Source: an uncultured Bacteroidales bacterium (GTDB lineage: Bacteria > Bacteroidota > Bacteroidia > Bacteroidales > FEN-979). From it: a stretch of 64,000 nucleotides of DNA. Of the stretch, positions 34,773 to 43,129 are shown one piece after another. Where the stretch lies: positions 20,329 to 84,328 of the forward strand of contig CAIMWF010000084.1 in assembly GCA_903845055.1 (NCBI GenBank), written 5' to 3'. The notes below the pieces were generated by a model. It was not told the origin of the DNA. It searched no databases and saw only the letters and a program-made list of their open reading frames with translations. The stretch's first letter is position 1. Each line of letters opens with the position of its first letter. The position numbers were made by a program, and so were the translations under genes.

Positions 34773-34823
34773 GGTAGCGAGGTAGCGAGGTAGTGAGGTA
34801 GCGAAATAGTGAAATAGCGAAAT
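34773..34823 (+). repeat. GGTAGCGA then AATAGCGA word array
   Basis: Six perfect 8-nt steps, 34773-34820: GGTAGCGA, GGTAGCGA, GGTAGTGA, GGTAGCGA, AATAGTGA, AATAGCGA, then AAT. It begins six bases after the ettA stop and leads to the next ATG. The same two-part vocabulary in the same order occurs at 46821-46861 on the minus strand. Confidence 0.9.
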
Positions 34824-34828
34824 TTTTT

Positions 34829-35305
34829 ATGATTAAGATTGACAGGGGGTTGCTGGACAGGGTTTCGGGGGAGGCTAGGGTTTCGGCACGGTTGCGGAAG
34901 AATTACAATTTTCATACCGAATATTCCGACCCGTTGCAGCGGCTGCTGAATGCCATGGAACCGCTTTCGTACGTGCAGCCCCACAAACACGAGGATCCCG
35001 ACAAGCGGGAGGCTTTCCTGGTTTTACGCGGGAGGGTGGTGGTGCTCGAATTCGATGAATCGGGCCATATCACCGGCCACATGCTCCTCGATCCCGCCAC
35101 CGGCAGTTTCGGGGCCGAAATCTCTGAAAGAACCTATCACATGATCATTGCCATCGATCCCGGCACAATCGTTTACGAAGTCAAAGACGGCCCCTACAGC
35201 CCGATCGACGATAAAAACTTCGCCGCCTGGGCACCGAAGGAGGGAGAGGCCGGGGCTGTGGATTATCTCAAGGGACTTTTAAAGAAAATGAATATCGAAT
35301 ATTGA
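34829..35305 (+). CDS. WbuC-family cupin-fold protein
   Basis: 158 residues, no leader or membrane segment. A cupin core is visible: SYVQPHKHEDPDKREAFLVL with the metal-binding His and Glu residues, then GRVVVLEFDESG and the second motif SERTYHMIIAIDPGTIVYEVKDGPY. This is the pattern of the WbuC family of small cupin metalloproteins, often found in O-antigen and surface polysaccharide loci, with no defined reaction. Flanked by ettA and hisS; the nearby glycosyltransferases are consistent with a glycan role but do not prove it. Confidence 0.85.
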   Translation: MIKIDRGLLDRVSGEARVSARLRKNYNFHTEYSDPLQRLLNAMEPLSYVQPHKHEDPDKREAFLVLRGRVVVLEFDESGHITGHMLLDPATGSFGAEISERTYHMIIAIDPGTIVYEVKDGPYSPIDDKNFAAWAPKEGEAGAVDYLKGLLKKMNIEY

Positions 35306-35310
35306 ACAAC

Positions 35311-35342
35311 GAAGTTTGAAGTTCGAAGTTCAAAGTTCAAAA
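35311..35342 (+). repeat. GAAGTTC word array before hisS
   Basis: Four 7-nt words, GAAGTTT, GAAGTTC, GAAGTTC, AAAGTTC, then AAAA. Starts five bases after the WbuC-like stop. Confidence 0.75.
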
Positions 35343-35393
35343 GGGACATTCGGCAAGCTGCTGTGAGATACAAAATTTCAATTGGAAACTTTA

Positions 35394-35401
35394 TATCTTT
35401 G
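35394..35401 (+). promoter_or_regulatory. -7 promoter box for hisS
   Basis: TATCTTTG, exact consensus, 14 bases before the hisS ATG, implying a very short leader. Confidence 0.6.
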
Positions 35402-35414
35402 TAAAAAAATGTGA

Positions 35415-36794
35415 ATGTCTTCACAAAAACCATCCATTCCCAAAGGAACACGTGATTTCGCGCCTGCCGAGATGGTGAGGCGGAATTTTATCTTTGACGT
35501 TGTCCGTAAATCGTTCCAGGTTTTCGGCTACCAGCCCATTGAAACCCCGGCCATGGAGAACCTGTCGACCCTGATGGGCAAATATGGCGACGAGGGGGAT
35601 AAACTGCTTTTCAAGATCCTGAACTCGGGCAATTACCTCGACGGTCTTCCGGATAAGGAATCGGGACTTCGCGATGCCGACTCGCGGATCCAGCACCTCA
35701 CAAAACACATCGCCGAAAAGGGCCTCAGGTATGATCTGACCGTCCCGTTCGCCCGGTTTGTGGTCCAGCACCAGCATGAACTGGTTTTCCCTTTCAAAAG
35801 ATACCAGATACAGCCCGTATGGCGCGCCGACCGTCCGCAGAAAGGCCGTTACCGTGAATTTTTCCAGTGCGACGTTGACGTGATCGGGAGCAATTCGCTG
35901 CTGAATGAAGTTGAACTGGGCCAGATCATCGATACCGTCTTTACCGGGCTGGGGATCAATGTCCTGATCAGGCTCAACAACCGGAAGGTGCTTGCCGGGA
36001 TCGCCGAGGCCATCGGGGCCCCCGATAAACTCACCGACATCACCGTCGCGATGGACAAGCTCGACAAGATCGGGCTCGACAAGGTGACCGACGAACTGGT
36101 TGAACGCGGTATCTCCTATGAATCGATCGAAAAACTCCAGCCCATCCTGACGCTGGAAGGAAAAATCAAGGAAAAATTCGAAACGCTGGAAGCCCTGTTC
36201 ATCCATTCCGAAACCGGCCGGAAAGGGCTTGAAGAGCTCCAGGTGGTCATGCGCCACCTCAAAGACCTCGAACTCCGGAACAAATTCGATTTTGACCTCA
36301 CCCTTGCGCGCGGGCTCAGTTACTACACCGGCACCATCATCGAGGTAAAGGCCCTCGACGCGGCCATGGGCAGCATCTGCGGGGGCGGAAGGTACGACGA
36401 CCTTACGGGCATCTTCGGTCTTCCCGGCATGTCGGGGGTCGGGATCTCCTTCGGGGCCGACCGCATTTATGATGTGATGAACGAGCTGAACCTCTTCCCC
36501 GAAACATTGCAGGCTGCCACGCGCGTCCTGATCGTGAATTTCGGCACCGAGGAGGAAAAATACTGCCTGAAACTGCTGGCCGGTCTGCGCCAGGCAGGTA
36601 TCCCGTCGGAAATCTACCCCGACCAGGCCAAAATTAAAAAACAGATGGAATACGCCAACCGGAAAAACATTCCGTTCGTGATCCTCGCCGGCAAAGATGA
36701 AATTGAGCGGGGAGAACTGGCGCTGAAAGACATGCGCTCGGGAGAGCAGAAAACCTGCACCCCCGGGGAGGCCATAAAATTGTTGTCATGGTGA
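35415..36794 (+). CDS. hisS: Histidine--tRNA ligase
   Basis: 459 residues, class II synthetase charging tRNA-His. Seen: the PKGTRDFAP start, [12 protein letters not shown] (HisA motif), the [20 protein letters not shown] motif 2, [13 protein letters not shown] and GGGRYDDL near motif 3, then a C-terminal anticodon-binding domain ([12 protein letters not shown] to the end). It has its own -7 box and short leader. hutH-like follows on the same strand 176 bases later after a repeat array; whether they share a transcript is unclear. Confidence 0.97.
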   Translation: MSSQKPSIPKGTRDFAPAEMVRRNFIFDVVRKSFQVFGYQPIETPAMENLSTLMGKYGDEGDKLLFKILNSGNYLDGLPDKESGLRDADSRIQHLTKHIAEKGLRYDLTVPFARFVVQHQHELVFPFKRYQIQPVWRADRPQKGRYREFFQCDVDVIGSNSLLNEVELGQIIDTVFTGLGINVLIRLNNRKVLAGIAEAIGAPDKLTDITVAMDKLDKIGLDKVTDELVERGISYESIEKLQPILTLEGKIKEKFETLEALFIHSETGRKGLEELQVVMRHLKDLELRNKFDFDLTLARGLSYYTGTIIEVKALDAAMGSICGGGRYDDLTGIFGLPGMSGVGISFGADRIYDVMNELNLFPETLQAATRVLIVNFGTEEEKYCLKLLAGLRQAGIPSEIYPDQAKIKKQMEYANRKNIPFVILAGKDEIERGELALKDMRSGEQKTCTPGEAIKLLSW

Positions 36795-36876
36795 AGAAAA
36801 ATGTAAAACGAACCTGGTCCTCAGCCATCCTGAGCGCCCGCAGTATGATCATCGGGGCAGAGTGAGGGACCGAATT

Positions 36877-36962
36877 CAAATAATGCAAATAATGCAATCA
36901 ATGCAAACAATGCAGGGAATGCATGAAATTGGTTCGTAATTTTTAATTTTTAATTTTTAATT
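36877..36962 (+). repeat. Composite word array before the ammonia-lyase gene
   Basis: Five 9-nt words at 36877-36921: CAAATAATG twice, CAATCAATG, CAAACAATG, CAGGGAATG. Then 36937-36962 with TTAATTT units, the reverse complement of the run at 32934-32960. The 9-nt words match those at 20113-20141. The remainder of 36795-36970 shows no gene. Confidence 0.8.
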
Positions 36963-36970
36963 CTCTCCGT

Positions 36971-38494
36971 ATGACATTAATTATAAAAGGAGCAGGCCTC
37001 ACCATCGAAGATGTGGTCAGGGTTGCCCGTCACAACGAAAAAGTAGAACTTGATCCCCAGGCGATCGAGCGTATCCATAAATGCCGGGCGATGCTCGAGC
37101 GCAAGATCCTGGCCCATGAGATCATGTATGGTGTCAACACCGGTATCGGTGAATTTTCTGAAATGGTGTTGAATGACGACCAGGTAAAGGAGTTCCAGAA
37201 ATACCTTATTTACAACCACGCTGCCGGTATCGGCGACCCGATGCCCCTCGACTGGGTGCGCGGGGCCATGCTCGGACGCATCAACGTACATGCGCACGGG
37301 AATTCAGGTTCACGCCTGGAGATCACCCAGACCCTGGTGGACATGCTGAACAAAGGAGTCACTCCCATGGTTTGCCAGAAGGGATCGGTTGGCGCCTGCG
37401 GCGACCTGGCTCCCATGTCGCAGATCGCCCTGCTGATGATGGGCGAAGGACAGGCCTATTATGAAGGAAAACTGATGTCGGGAAAAGAGGCGCTCGATGC
37501 CGCCGGGATACCAGTCCCGGGATTGCAGGCCCGCGACGGCCTGGCCACCATCAATGGTTCCAATGTACTTACCGCCATGAGCGCACTCTACCTGTTCGAT
37601 GCCAACAACTGGCTGAAACAGGCTGAAATTGCCGCTTCCATGTCGCTCGAAGCCATGAAGGCCAACATGCGCCCCTACAGCCCGAAACTCCATGAGATCC
37701 GCGGGTTCAAAGGAGCGGTGCGCAGCGCCGCCGCCATCCTGAAATGTGTCACCGGCGGCGACCTCGTCGAAGGCAAGGTGAAATGCAAGGTGCAGGACGC
37801 CTATTCGATGCGTTCGACCCCCCAGGTGATCGGCGCGGCACATGATGCGCTCGCCTATGCGCGGTCGCAGGTGGAAATCGAATTGAACGGCGTTGGCGAC
37901 AACCCCATCTTCTTCCCCGATGAAAACCTGCAGCTTTCGGGAGCCAACTTCCAGGGATCGCCGGTTTCGGTACCCATGGATATGGCCGGATATGTGGTCA
38001 CCATGGTGAGCGTGATGAGCGAACGCCGGATGAACCGGTTGAACAACCCCGCCCTGAGCGTCGGGTTGCCGGCATTCCTCACAAAGGGTGCGGGAATGTT
38101 CAGCGGACTGATGCTGAGCCAGTACACCGCCGACATGCAGATTGTTGAACAGCGGATTCTTTCTGCTCCCGCCTCCATCCAATCGATCCCGGCAGCCGCC
38201 GACCAGGAGGATTTTGTTTCGATGGGGATGAACACCGCGCTGAAGAATTTCCAGATTCTCGACAATGCTTACGGCATCCTCGGCATCGAACTGATGGCCG
38301 CCGCACAGGCGCTCGATTTCAGGGAATACAAATTCGGGGCAGGAGTATCAAAAGCCAGGGAGGTGATCAGGAAATATGTGGCGTTCCTCGAAGTCGACCG
38401 CCCCTTGTACCCCGACCACAATGCCATGAAAGAACTGGTAAAATCGTGCGAAATCCTGCGTGAAGTTGAGACTGTTGTCGGACCCCTAGAATAG
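36971..38494 (+). CDS. Aromatic amino acid ammonia-lyase (HutH family) with Cys at the MIO Ser position
   Basis: 507 residues, standard HAL/PAL/TAL length. The family deaminates His, Phe or Tyr using an MIO group made from Ala-Ser-Gly. Here the triad is Ala142-Cys143-Gly144 in GSVGACGDLAPMS, the Cys codon TGC being at 37397-37399. Other family residues are present: YGVNTGIGEFS, YNHAAGIGDP, GSNVLTAMSA, and YSMRSTPQVIGA with the conserved active-site residues. A Ser143Cys change in Pseudomonas HAL was reported to keep activity. The substrate cannot be fixed: YNHAAG has His where HAL and TAL do. No hutU, hutI or hutG is adjacent. Confidence 0.88.
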   Translation: MTLIIKGAGLTIEDVVRVARHNEKVELDPQAIERIHKCRAMLERKILAHEIMYGVNTGIGEFSEMVLNDDQVKEFQKYLIYNHAAGIGDPMPLDWVRGAMLGRINVHAHGNSGSRLEITQTLVDMLNKGVTPMVCQKGSVGACGDLAPMSQIALLMMGEGQAYYEGKLMSGKEALDAAGIPVPGLQARDGLATINGSNVLTAMSALYLFDANNWLKQAEIAASMSLEAMKANMRPYSPKLHEIRGFKGAVRSAAAILKCVTGGDLVEGKVKCKVQDAYSMRSTPQVIGAAHDALAYARSQVEIELNGVGDNPIFFPDENLQLSGANFQGSPVSVPMDMAGYVVTMVSVMSERRMNRLNNPALSVGLPAFLTKGAGMFSGLMLSQYTADMQIVEQRILSAPASIQSIPAAADQEDFVSMGMNTALKNFQILDNAYGILGIELMAAAQALDFREYKFGAGVSKAREVIRKYVAFLEVDRPLYPDHNAMKELVKSCEILREVETVVGPLE

Positions 38495-38606
38495 TGACAA
38501 ATGACGAGTGACGAGTGACAAATGATAAAAATGCTATCAGTCATTCGTCACTCGTCACTCGTAATTCGTCACTCTTAAATCGTAAATCGTATATCCGAAA
38601 TCGTAA
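38494..38606. repeat. TCGTCAC-word inverted repeat plus AAATCGT words
   Basis: Arms 38494-38525 and 38541-38572 pair at 29 of 32 positions around a 15-base loop. It starts on the last base of the ammonia-lyase stop codon. 38540-38562 is identical, over 23 bases, to 12566-12588. AAATCGTA and AAATCGT words (38577-38606) then lead to the next ATG. Confidence 0.88.
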
Positions 38607-39047
38607 ATGGAAGAACCTACCCCCTCGCAGTTCCCCGAAACCCAGTCAACACGTCCAACCATGCTGACGGTCCTGTGTATCCTCACCTTTATCGGCAGCG
38701 GGATGCAATTGTTTTCGAGCCTGATCATCGCCGGATTTTATGACATGTTCGTCCAGGTGATCCAGGATTTTGCCGTAAAATTCAAACTGGCCGGGATGGA
38801 TCAGCTGCTCGCCGTCAAACCGTTGTTCTTCGTGGTTTCTGTATTCCTGTATGCCGGATCAATTGGGGGCGCCATCCTGATGATGCGCATGAAAAAGGCG
38901 GGTTTTCACGTTTACACCATCTTCCAGATCCTGCTGATCATCTCTCCCATGTATTTCATGCACCAGTCAGCCCCCGGGACCTTTGATGTCCTGTTGTCCG
39001 GACTATTTGTATTCCTTTACAGTATGAACCTGAAATTCATGTCGTAA
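38607..39047 (+). CDS. Small four-helix membrane protein, unknown function
   Basis: 146 residues. A polar Pro/Thr-rich N-terminus (EEPTPSQFPETQSTRPT) precedes four hydrophobic segments (about 19-42, 68-88, 92-110, 120-143). No cleavable signal peptide or catalytic motif. I do not recognise the family beyond the common Bacteroidota small membrane proteins. The gene ends one base before its neighbour at 39049, which has a similar size and helix layout, so the two probably form a pair expressed together. Confidence 0.75.
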   Translation: MEEPTPSQFPETQSTRPTMLTVLCILTFIGSGMQLFSSLIIAGFYDMFVQVIQDFAVKFKLAGMDQLLAVKPLFFVVSVFLYAGSIGGAILMMRMKKAGFHVYTIFQILLIISPMYFMHQSAPGTFDVLLSGLFVFLYSMNLKFMS

Positions 39048-39048
39048 A

Positions 39049-39477
39049 ATGGATAATCCCGGCGTTGAACCCGTTGTTGCAAAAGCCGGCCCGCCAAGAT
39101 CACGGCCGGTTTTTCTTATCATGCTCTGCCTGTTTGCCACGATCTACTTTTCATTGATTTCACTCCTCTTTTTAAGTTTCATTCTCTTTTCCGGGACCAT
39201 CACCCGCATCCGCAGCATCTATGTTCCCGATGAGATCACCCGTGGACCTTTGCTGGTCTTCATTTTTTCAGCCGGGCTGCTGCTCCATTTATCAGGATTG
39301 GCCGGGACGCTGCTGATCTGGTTCAGAAGGAAATCGGGATATTATTTCCTGGTTCCCTCCTGCCTGATCCTGGCAATCGCCCACCTTATACTGCCGGGGG
39401 CAACCATTGGTTCCGCAGTGCTCTTTTCCGCCCTGATTTTCCTCTTTGGCATCTTTTTTAGAAAAATCCAATCATAA
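39049..39477 (+). CDS. Small four-helix membrane protein, unknown function
   Basis: 142 residues with a polar start (MDNPGVEPVVAKAGPPRS) and four hydrophobic segments. It matches the neighbour upstream in length and topology, consistent with ancient duplication, although sequence identity by eye is low. Spacing of one base to the preceding stop implies translational coupling. No motif suggests a reaction. Confidence 0.75.
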   Translation: MDNPGVEPVVAKAGPPRSRPVFLIMLCLFATIYFSLISLLFLSFILFSGTITRIRSIYVPDEITRGPLLVFIFSAGLLLHLSGLAGTLLIWFRRKSGYYFLVPSCLILAIAHLILPGATIGSAVLFSALIFLFGIFFRKIQS

Positions 39478-39762
39478 TACTGATTTCCAACCTTTTAATT
39501 TCTGTTCGCATTCCCTAACAGTTATGGAAGACCTGTGTTTTCCCGTTATTGTTTAAACATTGTTAATTTATTATTAATTATTTGTTAAATTCTTGTTGTT
39601 TACAAGAAAACAATTCCTTAAAATTGCAGTAGGAATTCGGCATCCGTGAGAAAAATCATCCATATATATACCATTCAGTTGGCCCTGTACAAGCCACACT
39701 CCCGAATGAATTTCAATAGCTCACTGATAATTAACACATTTACTAACAAAAATCAAAACTGT

Positions 39763-42700
39763 ATGAGAAAATTTACTATTTTCCTTGCCCTTATGTTATT
39801 CATAGGGTTGCAGGTTGCCAATGCCCAGCGTACAATTACGGGCAGGGTGACAAGTTCTGATGATGGAACCGGAATTCCGGGTGCTACCGTCCTCGTTAAA
39901 GGAACAGCCGTCGGCGCAATTACCGATGTTGATGGCAAGTTCACACTCTCAGTGCCGAAAGATAAAGATGCACTGCTCTTCTCGTATGTTGGGATGGTAA
40001 CCCAGGAAATTAAACTTGGCACTGACAACCTGGTGAATGTAGTCCTGGTTCCAAGTGTCAGGGAACTTGAAGGTGTCGTTGTCACAGCGCTCGGTATTCC
40101 CAGGGAAAAGAAGTCTCTCGGGTATGCCACGCAGGAACTGAGCGGAAGCGATATCAATAAAGTACAGACCGACAACTTCGTCAATTCCCTTTCGGGACGG
40201 GTGGCCGGTGTCCAGGTGAAAACGACCACCAACATGGGTGGTTCGACCAACGTTACCTTAAGAGGTACCAAATCCCTCACGGGCGACAACCAGGCTATGT
40301 TTGTTATCGACGGCGTTCCCGTAAACAACAGCGTTACGAACTCCGTAAGCCAGCAACAGGCCGGCCAGGGTTATGACTACGGCAACGATGCATCCGACAT
40401 CAACCCGGATGACATTGAAAGCATCAACGTACTGAAGGGAGCCGCTGCAACCGCTTTGTATGGTTCACGGGCCGCAAACGGCGTGATCATGATCACCACC
40501 AAAAAAGGCACAGGTTCAACCTCGGGCAAAAAAAGTGTCGGCGTCACCCTGAACTCAGGAGTTACCGTGGGTTTTGTTGACAAATCAACCTTCCCCTCCT
40601 ACCAGCAGGAATACGGCGGCGGCTACGGTCATTATTATGACGGACCGGGCAGCAACTGGTACATGCGTTATATCAACTCCGACGGATCGATCACGGTCAA
40701 CCCCGTCGATGCCAACAGCAAGCTTACCCAGTGGGTCACCACATCCGAGGATGCTTCCTATGGAGCAAGATTTGACGGACAGCCTGTATACCAGTGGACT
40801 GCCGTTGACCCCCAGTCACCCAACCATCTCAAGGCAACACCCTGGGTACCGGCTGCCAACGGGCCCGTCACCTTCTTTGAAAACCCCGTCACCTTCACCA
40901 ATTCAGTTGCACTCGACAACTCTTCAGCCCTTGGCAGTTACAGGTTGGCCTATACCAACTACAAGCAAAACGGGCTGATGCCGAACAGCGAAATGATCAA
41001 GAACAATGTTACGTTGAATGCAACCTGGAATGTAAACAGCAAACTGACGGTCACAGGCTTTGGCAATTACTCGCTCAATACCGCAACCGGCCGTAACTCT
41101 ACCGGTTATAACGACAACATCCTCGGTTCCATGCGTCAGTGGATGGAAACCAACGTTGACATGAAGGACCTGAAGAACATGTTCAACCTCACCCAGCGTA
41201 ACGCCACCTGGAACTATGCCGACCCTTCGAGTGCACAGCCTATTTACTGGGACAACTACTACTGGACACGTTATAAGAACTATGAATCGGACAAAAGAAA
41301 CCGTTTCATCGGGAACATCGGTGCCACCTACAAAATTACAGACTGGTTAAATATTTTCGGTCGTTTTTCAGTTGATACCTATTCCGAATTGCAGGAAGAA
41401 AGAAGGGCTATCGGCAGTATCGCCGCCACCTTCGGTATCGGAACCACCCAGGCCGACGGCAGCGGTGGCAGAAGCGACCAGGGGTCGGGCTACCTGAGAA
41501 GGGATATCCGTTACAGCGAATACAACTACGATCTCATGGCCAACTTCAACAAGGACCTGTCGAAATCATTCAACCTGAAGGCAGTTTTGGGGATGAACAT
41601 CCGCAGGACCAATTATGACCGTTTGATCTCCTCGACCAGCGGCGGCCTCTCCATCCCGGATCTCTTTTCATTACAAAACAGTGTCGGCCCGTTGCCCCTT
41701 CCCAAAGAACTCGCTTCAAGGGTGGGTGTGGACGGTATCTATGCAAGCGCCTCCCTTGGTTTCAAGAACTATCTCTATCTTGACGCCACCATCCGTCGCG
41801 ATCACTCCTCAACCCTGCCGGCTGCCAACAGCAGTTACTATTATCCGTCGGTTGCAGGGAGCTTCATTTTCTCAAATGTTCTTCCTGAAGCCAAATGGCT
41901 GTCATTCGGAAAAATCCGTCTGAATTATGCACAGGTTGGTAACAGCGCAACTTTCGACCAGCTGGTTGACAATTACGTGATTAACGCCCCCTTTAATTCA
42001 GCTTCATCAACGGTTCCGACCATCAAGAAAAACCCGGACCTGAAACCTGAACTTACCAACAGTCTTGAAGGTGGTGTTGAAATGTACTTCCTTGGCAAGA
42101 GACTCGGATTTGACCTGGCGTTGTATAAAACCAACACCACCCACCAGATCCTTCCGCTTCCCGTATCGTCAGCCACCGGCTACTATACCGAAATCATCAA
42201 TGCCGGCGAGATCCAGAACAAGGGGATCGAGCTTGCCATCCACGGTACTCCCATCAAAAACAAGAACTTCAAGTGGGATGTCACCCTGAACTGGGCCATG
42301 AACCGGAACAAGGTCGTTTCCCTTACCGAAGGTGTGAACAACCTGCAGCTTGGTTCATTCCAGGGCGGTGTCACCCTCAATGCAATGGTCGGACAGCCCT
42401 ATGGTGTGCTTTACGGAACCGATTTCGTTTATAACAACGGCCAGAAAGTCGTTAAGTCGAACGGCGCCTACCAGATCACCTCAAAATCAGACAACGTGAT
42501 CGGCAACATGAACGCCAACTGGACCGGCGGACTTTTAAACAACCTGACCTACAAAAACTGGTCGTTCTCTTTCCTGATCGATTGCCAGGACGGGGGTGAT
42601 ATTTTCTCACTCGACATGTATTATGGTCTTGCAACCGGTATCTACAAGGAAACCGCCTATGCAAACGACCTTGGCAACCCTGTCAGGAACCCGATCGTAT

Positions 42701-43119
42701 GGGTTGATCCCGCCGATCATTCCAAAGGTTATGCCTCAACGAGCGGTGGTTTCATCAACCCGGGCGTCAATGTAAACGCCAATGGAACGACAACCCCGAA
42801 CACAACCCGTTTGTCCGCAGCCAACTACGGTGCCTTTGGTTATGTAAGGCTCCCGAATAAAGCGTTTGTTTACGATGCAAGCTATGTCAAATTACGCCAG
42901 ATAGCATTATCCTACACCATCCCTCCTGCCGCACTGAAAAAATGCTTCATTTCCGGCATAACCCTCAGTGCAGTGGCTTCAAACGTATGGATCATCTTCA
43001 AAAACCTGCCCTATGCAGATCCTGAATCAGGACTGGGTGCAGGTAACCTCCAGGGCTATACCACTGGTTCCCTGCCATCGACACGTGATTTTAGCTTTAA
43101 CGTAAAACTCACCTTCTAA
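39763..43119 (+). CDS. SusC/RagA-family TonB-dependent outer-membrane transporter
   Basis: 1118 residues from the ATG at 39763 (signal peptide MRKFTIFLALMLFIGLQVANAQ). The order is carboxypeptidase-like domain (about 23-105), plug with SusC signature (YATQELSGSDI, GVQVKTTTNMGGSTNVTLRG, GDNQAMFVIDGVPVNNS, NPDDIESINVLKGAAATALYGSRAANGVI) and a long barrel ending SLPSTRDFSFNVKLTF. It imports a substrate delivered by the SusD-like lipoprotein that follows 10 bases later. No glycosidase, peptidase or regulator is next to it, so the ligand is unknown. The 285-base leader (39478-39762) is AT-rich and without a consensus -7 box; a weak hairpin lies at 39592-39606. Confidence 0.95.
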   Translation: MRKFTIFLALMLFIGLQVANAQRTITGRVTSSDDGTGIPGATVLVKGTAVGAITDVDGKFTLSVPKDKDALLFSYVGMVTQEIKLGTDNLVNVVLVPSVRELEGVVVTALGIPREKKSLGYATQELSGSDINKVQTDNFVNSLSGRVAGVQVKTTTNMGGSTNVTLRGTKSLTGDNQAMFVIDGVPVNNSVTNSVSQQQAGQGYDYGNDASDINPDDIESINVLKGAAATALYGSRAANGVIMITTKKGTGSTSGKKSVGVTLNSGVTVGFVDKSTFPSYQQEYGGGYGHYYDGPGSNWYMRYINSDGSITVNPVDANSKLTQWVTTSEDASYGARFDGQPVYQWTAVDPQSPNHLKATPWVPAANGPVTFFENPVTFTNSVALDNSSALGSYRLAYTNYKQNGLMPNSEMIKNNVTLNATWNVNSKLTVTGFGNYSLNTATGRNSTGYNDNILGSMRQWMETNVDMKDLKNMFNLTQRNATWNYADPSSAQPIYWDNYYWTRYKNYESDKRNRFIGNIGATYKITDWLNIFGRFSVDTYSELQEERRAIGSIAATFGIGTTQADGSGGRSDQGSGYLRRDIRYSEYNYDLMANFNKDLSKSFNLKAVLGMNIRRTNYDRLISSTSGGLSIPDLFSLQNSVGPLPLPKELASRVGVDGIYASASLGFKNYLYLDATIRRDHSSTLPAANSSYYYPSVAGSFIFSNVLPEAKWLSFGKIRLNYAQVGNSATFDQLVDNYVINAPFNSASSTVPTIKKNPDLKPELTNSLEGGVEMYFLGKRLGFDLALYKTNTTHQILPLPVSSATGYYTEIINAGEIQNKGIELAIHGTPIKNKNFKWDVTLNWAMNRNKVVSLTEGVNNLQLGSFQGGVTLNAMVGQPYGVLYGTDFVYNNGQKVVKSNGAYQITSKSDNVIGNMNANWTGGLLNNLTYKNWSFSFLIDCQDGGDIFSLDMYYGLATGIYKETAYANDLGNPVRNPIVWVDPADHSKGYASTSGGFINPGVNVNANGTTTPNTTRLSAANYGAFGYVRLPNKAFVYDASYVKLRQIALSYTIPPAALKKCFISGITLSAVASNVWIIFKNLPYADPESGLGAGNLQGYTTGSLPSTRDFSFNVKLTF

Positions 43120-43129
43120 TTAAAACATT

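Noticed and set aside
37310..38182. 290-codon open frame opposite the ammonia-lyase
   Set aside because: Lies entirely inside a well-supported gene, no homology-like motifs, composition of an antisense frame.
39592..39606. Hairpin CTTGT/ACAAG in the SusC leader as a regulatory element
   Set aside because: Only five pairs in AT-rich sequence; expected by chance.
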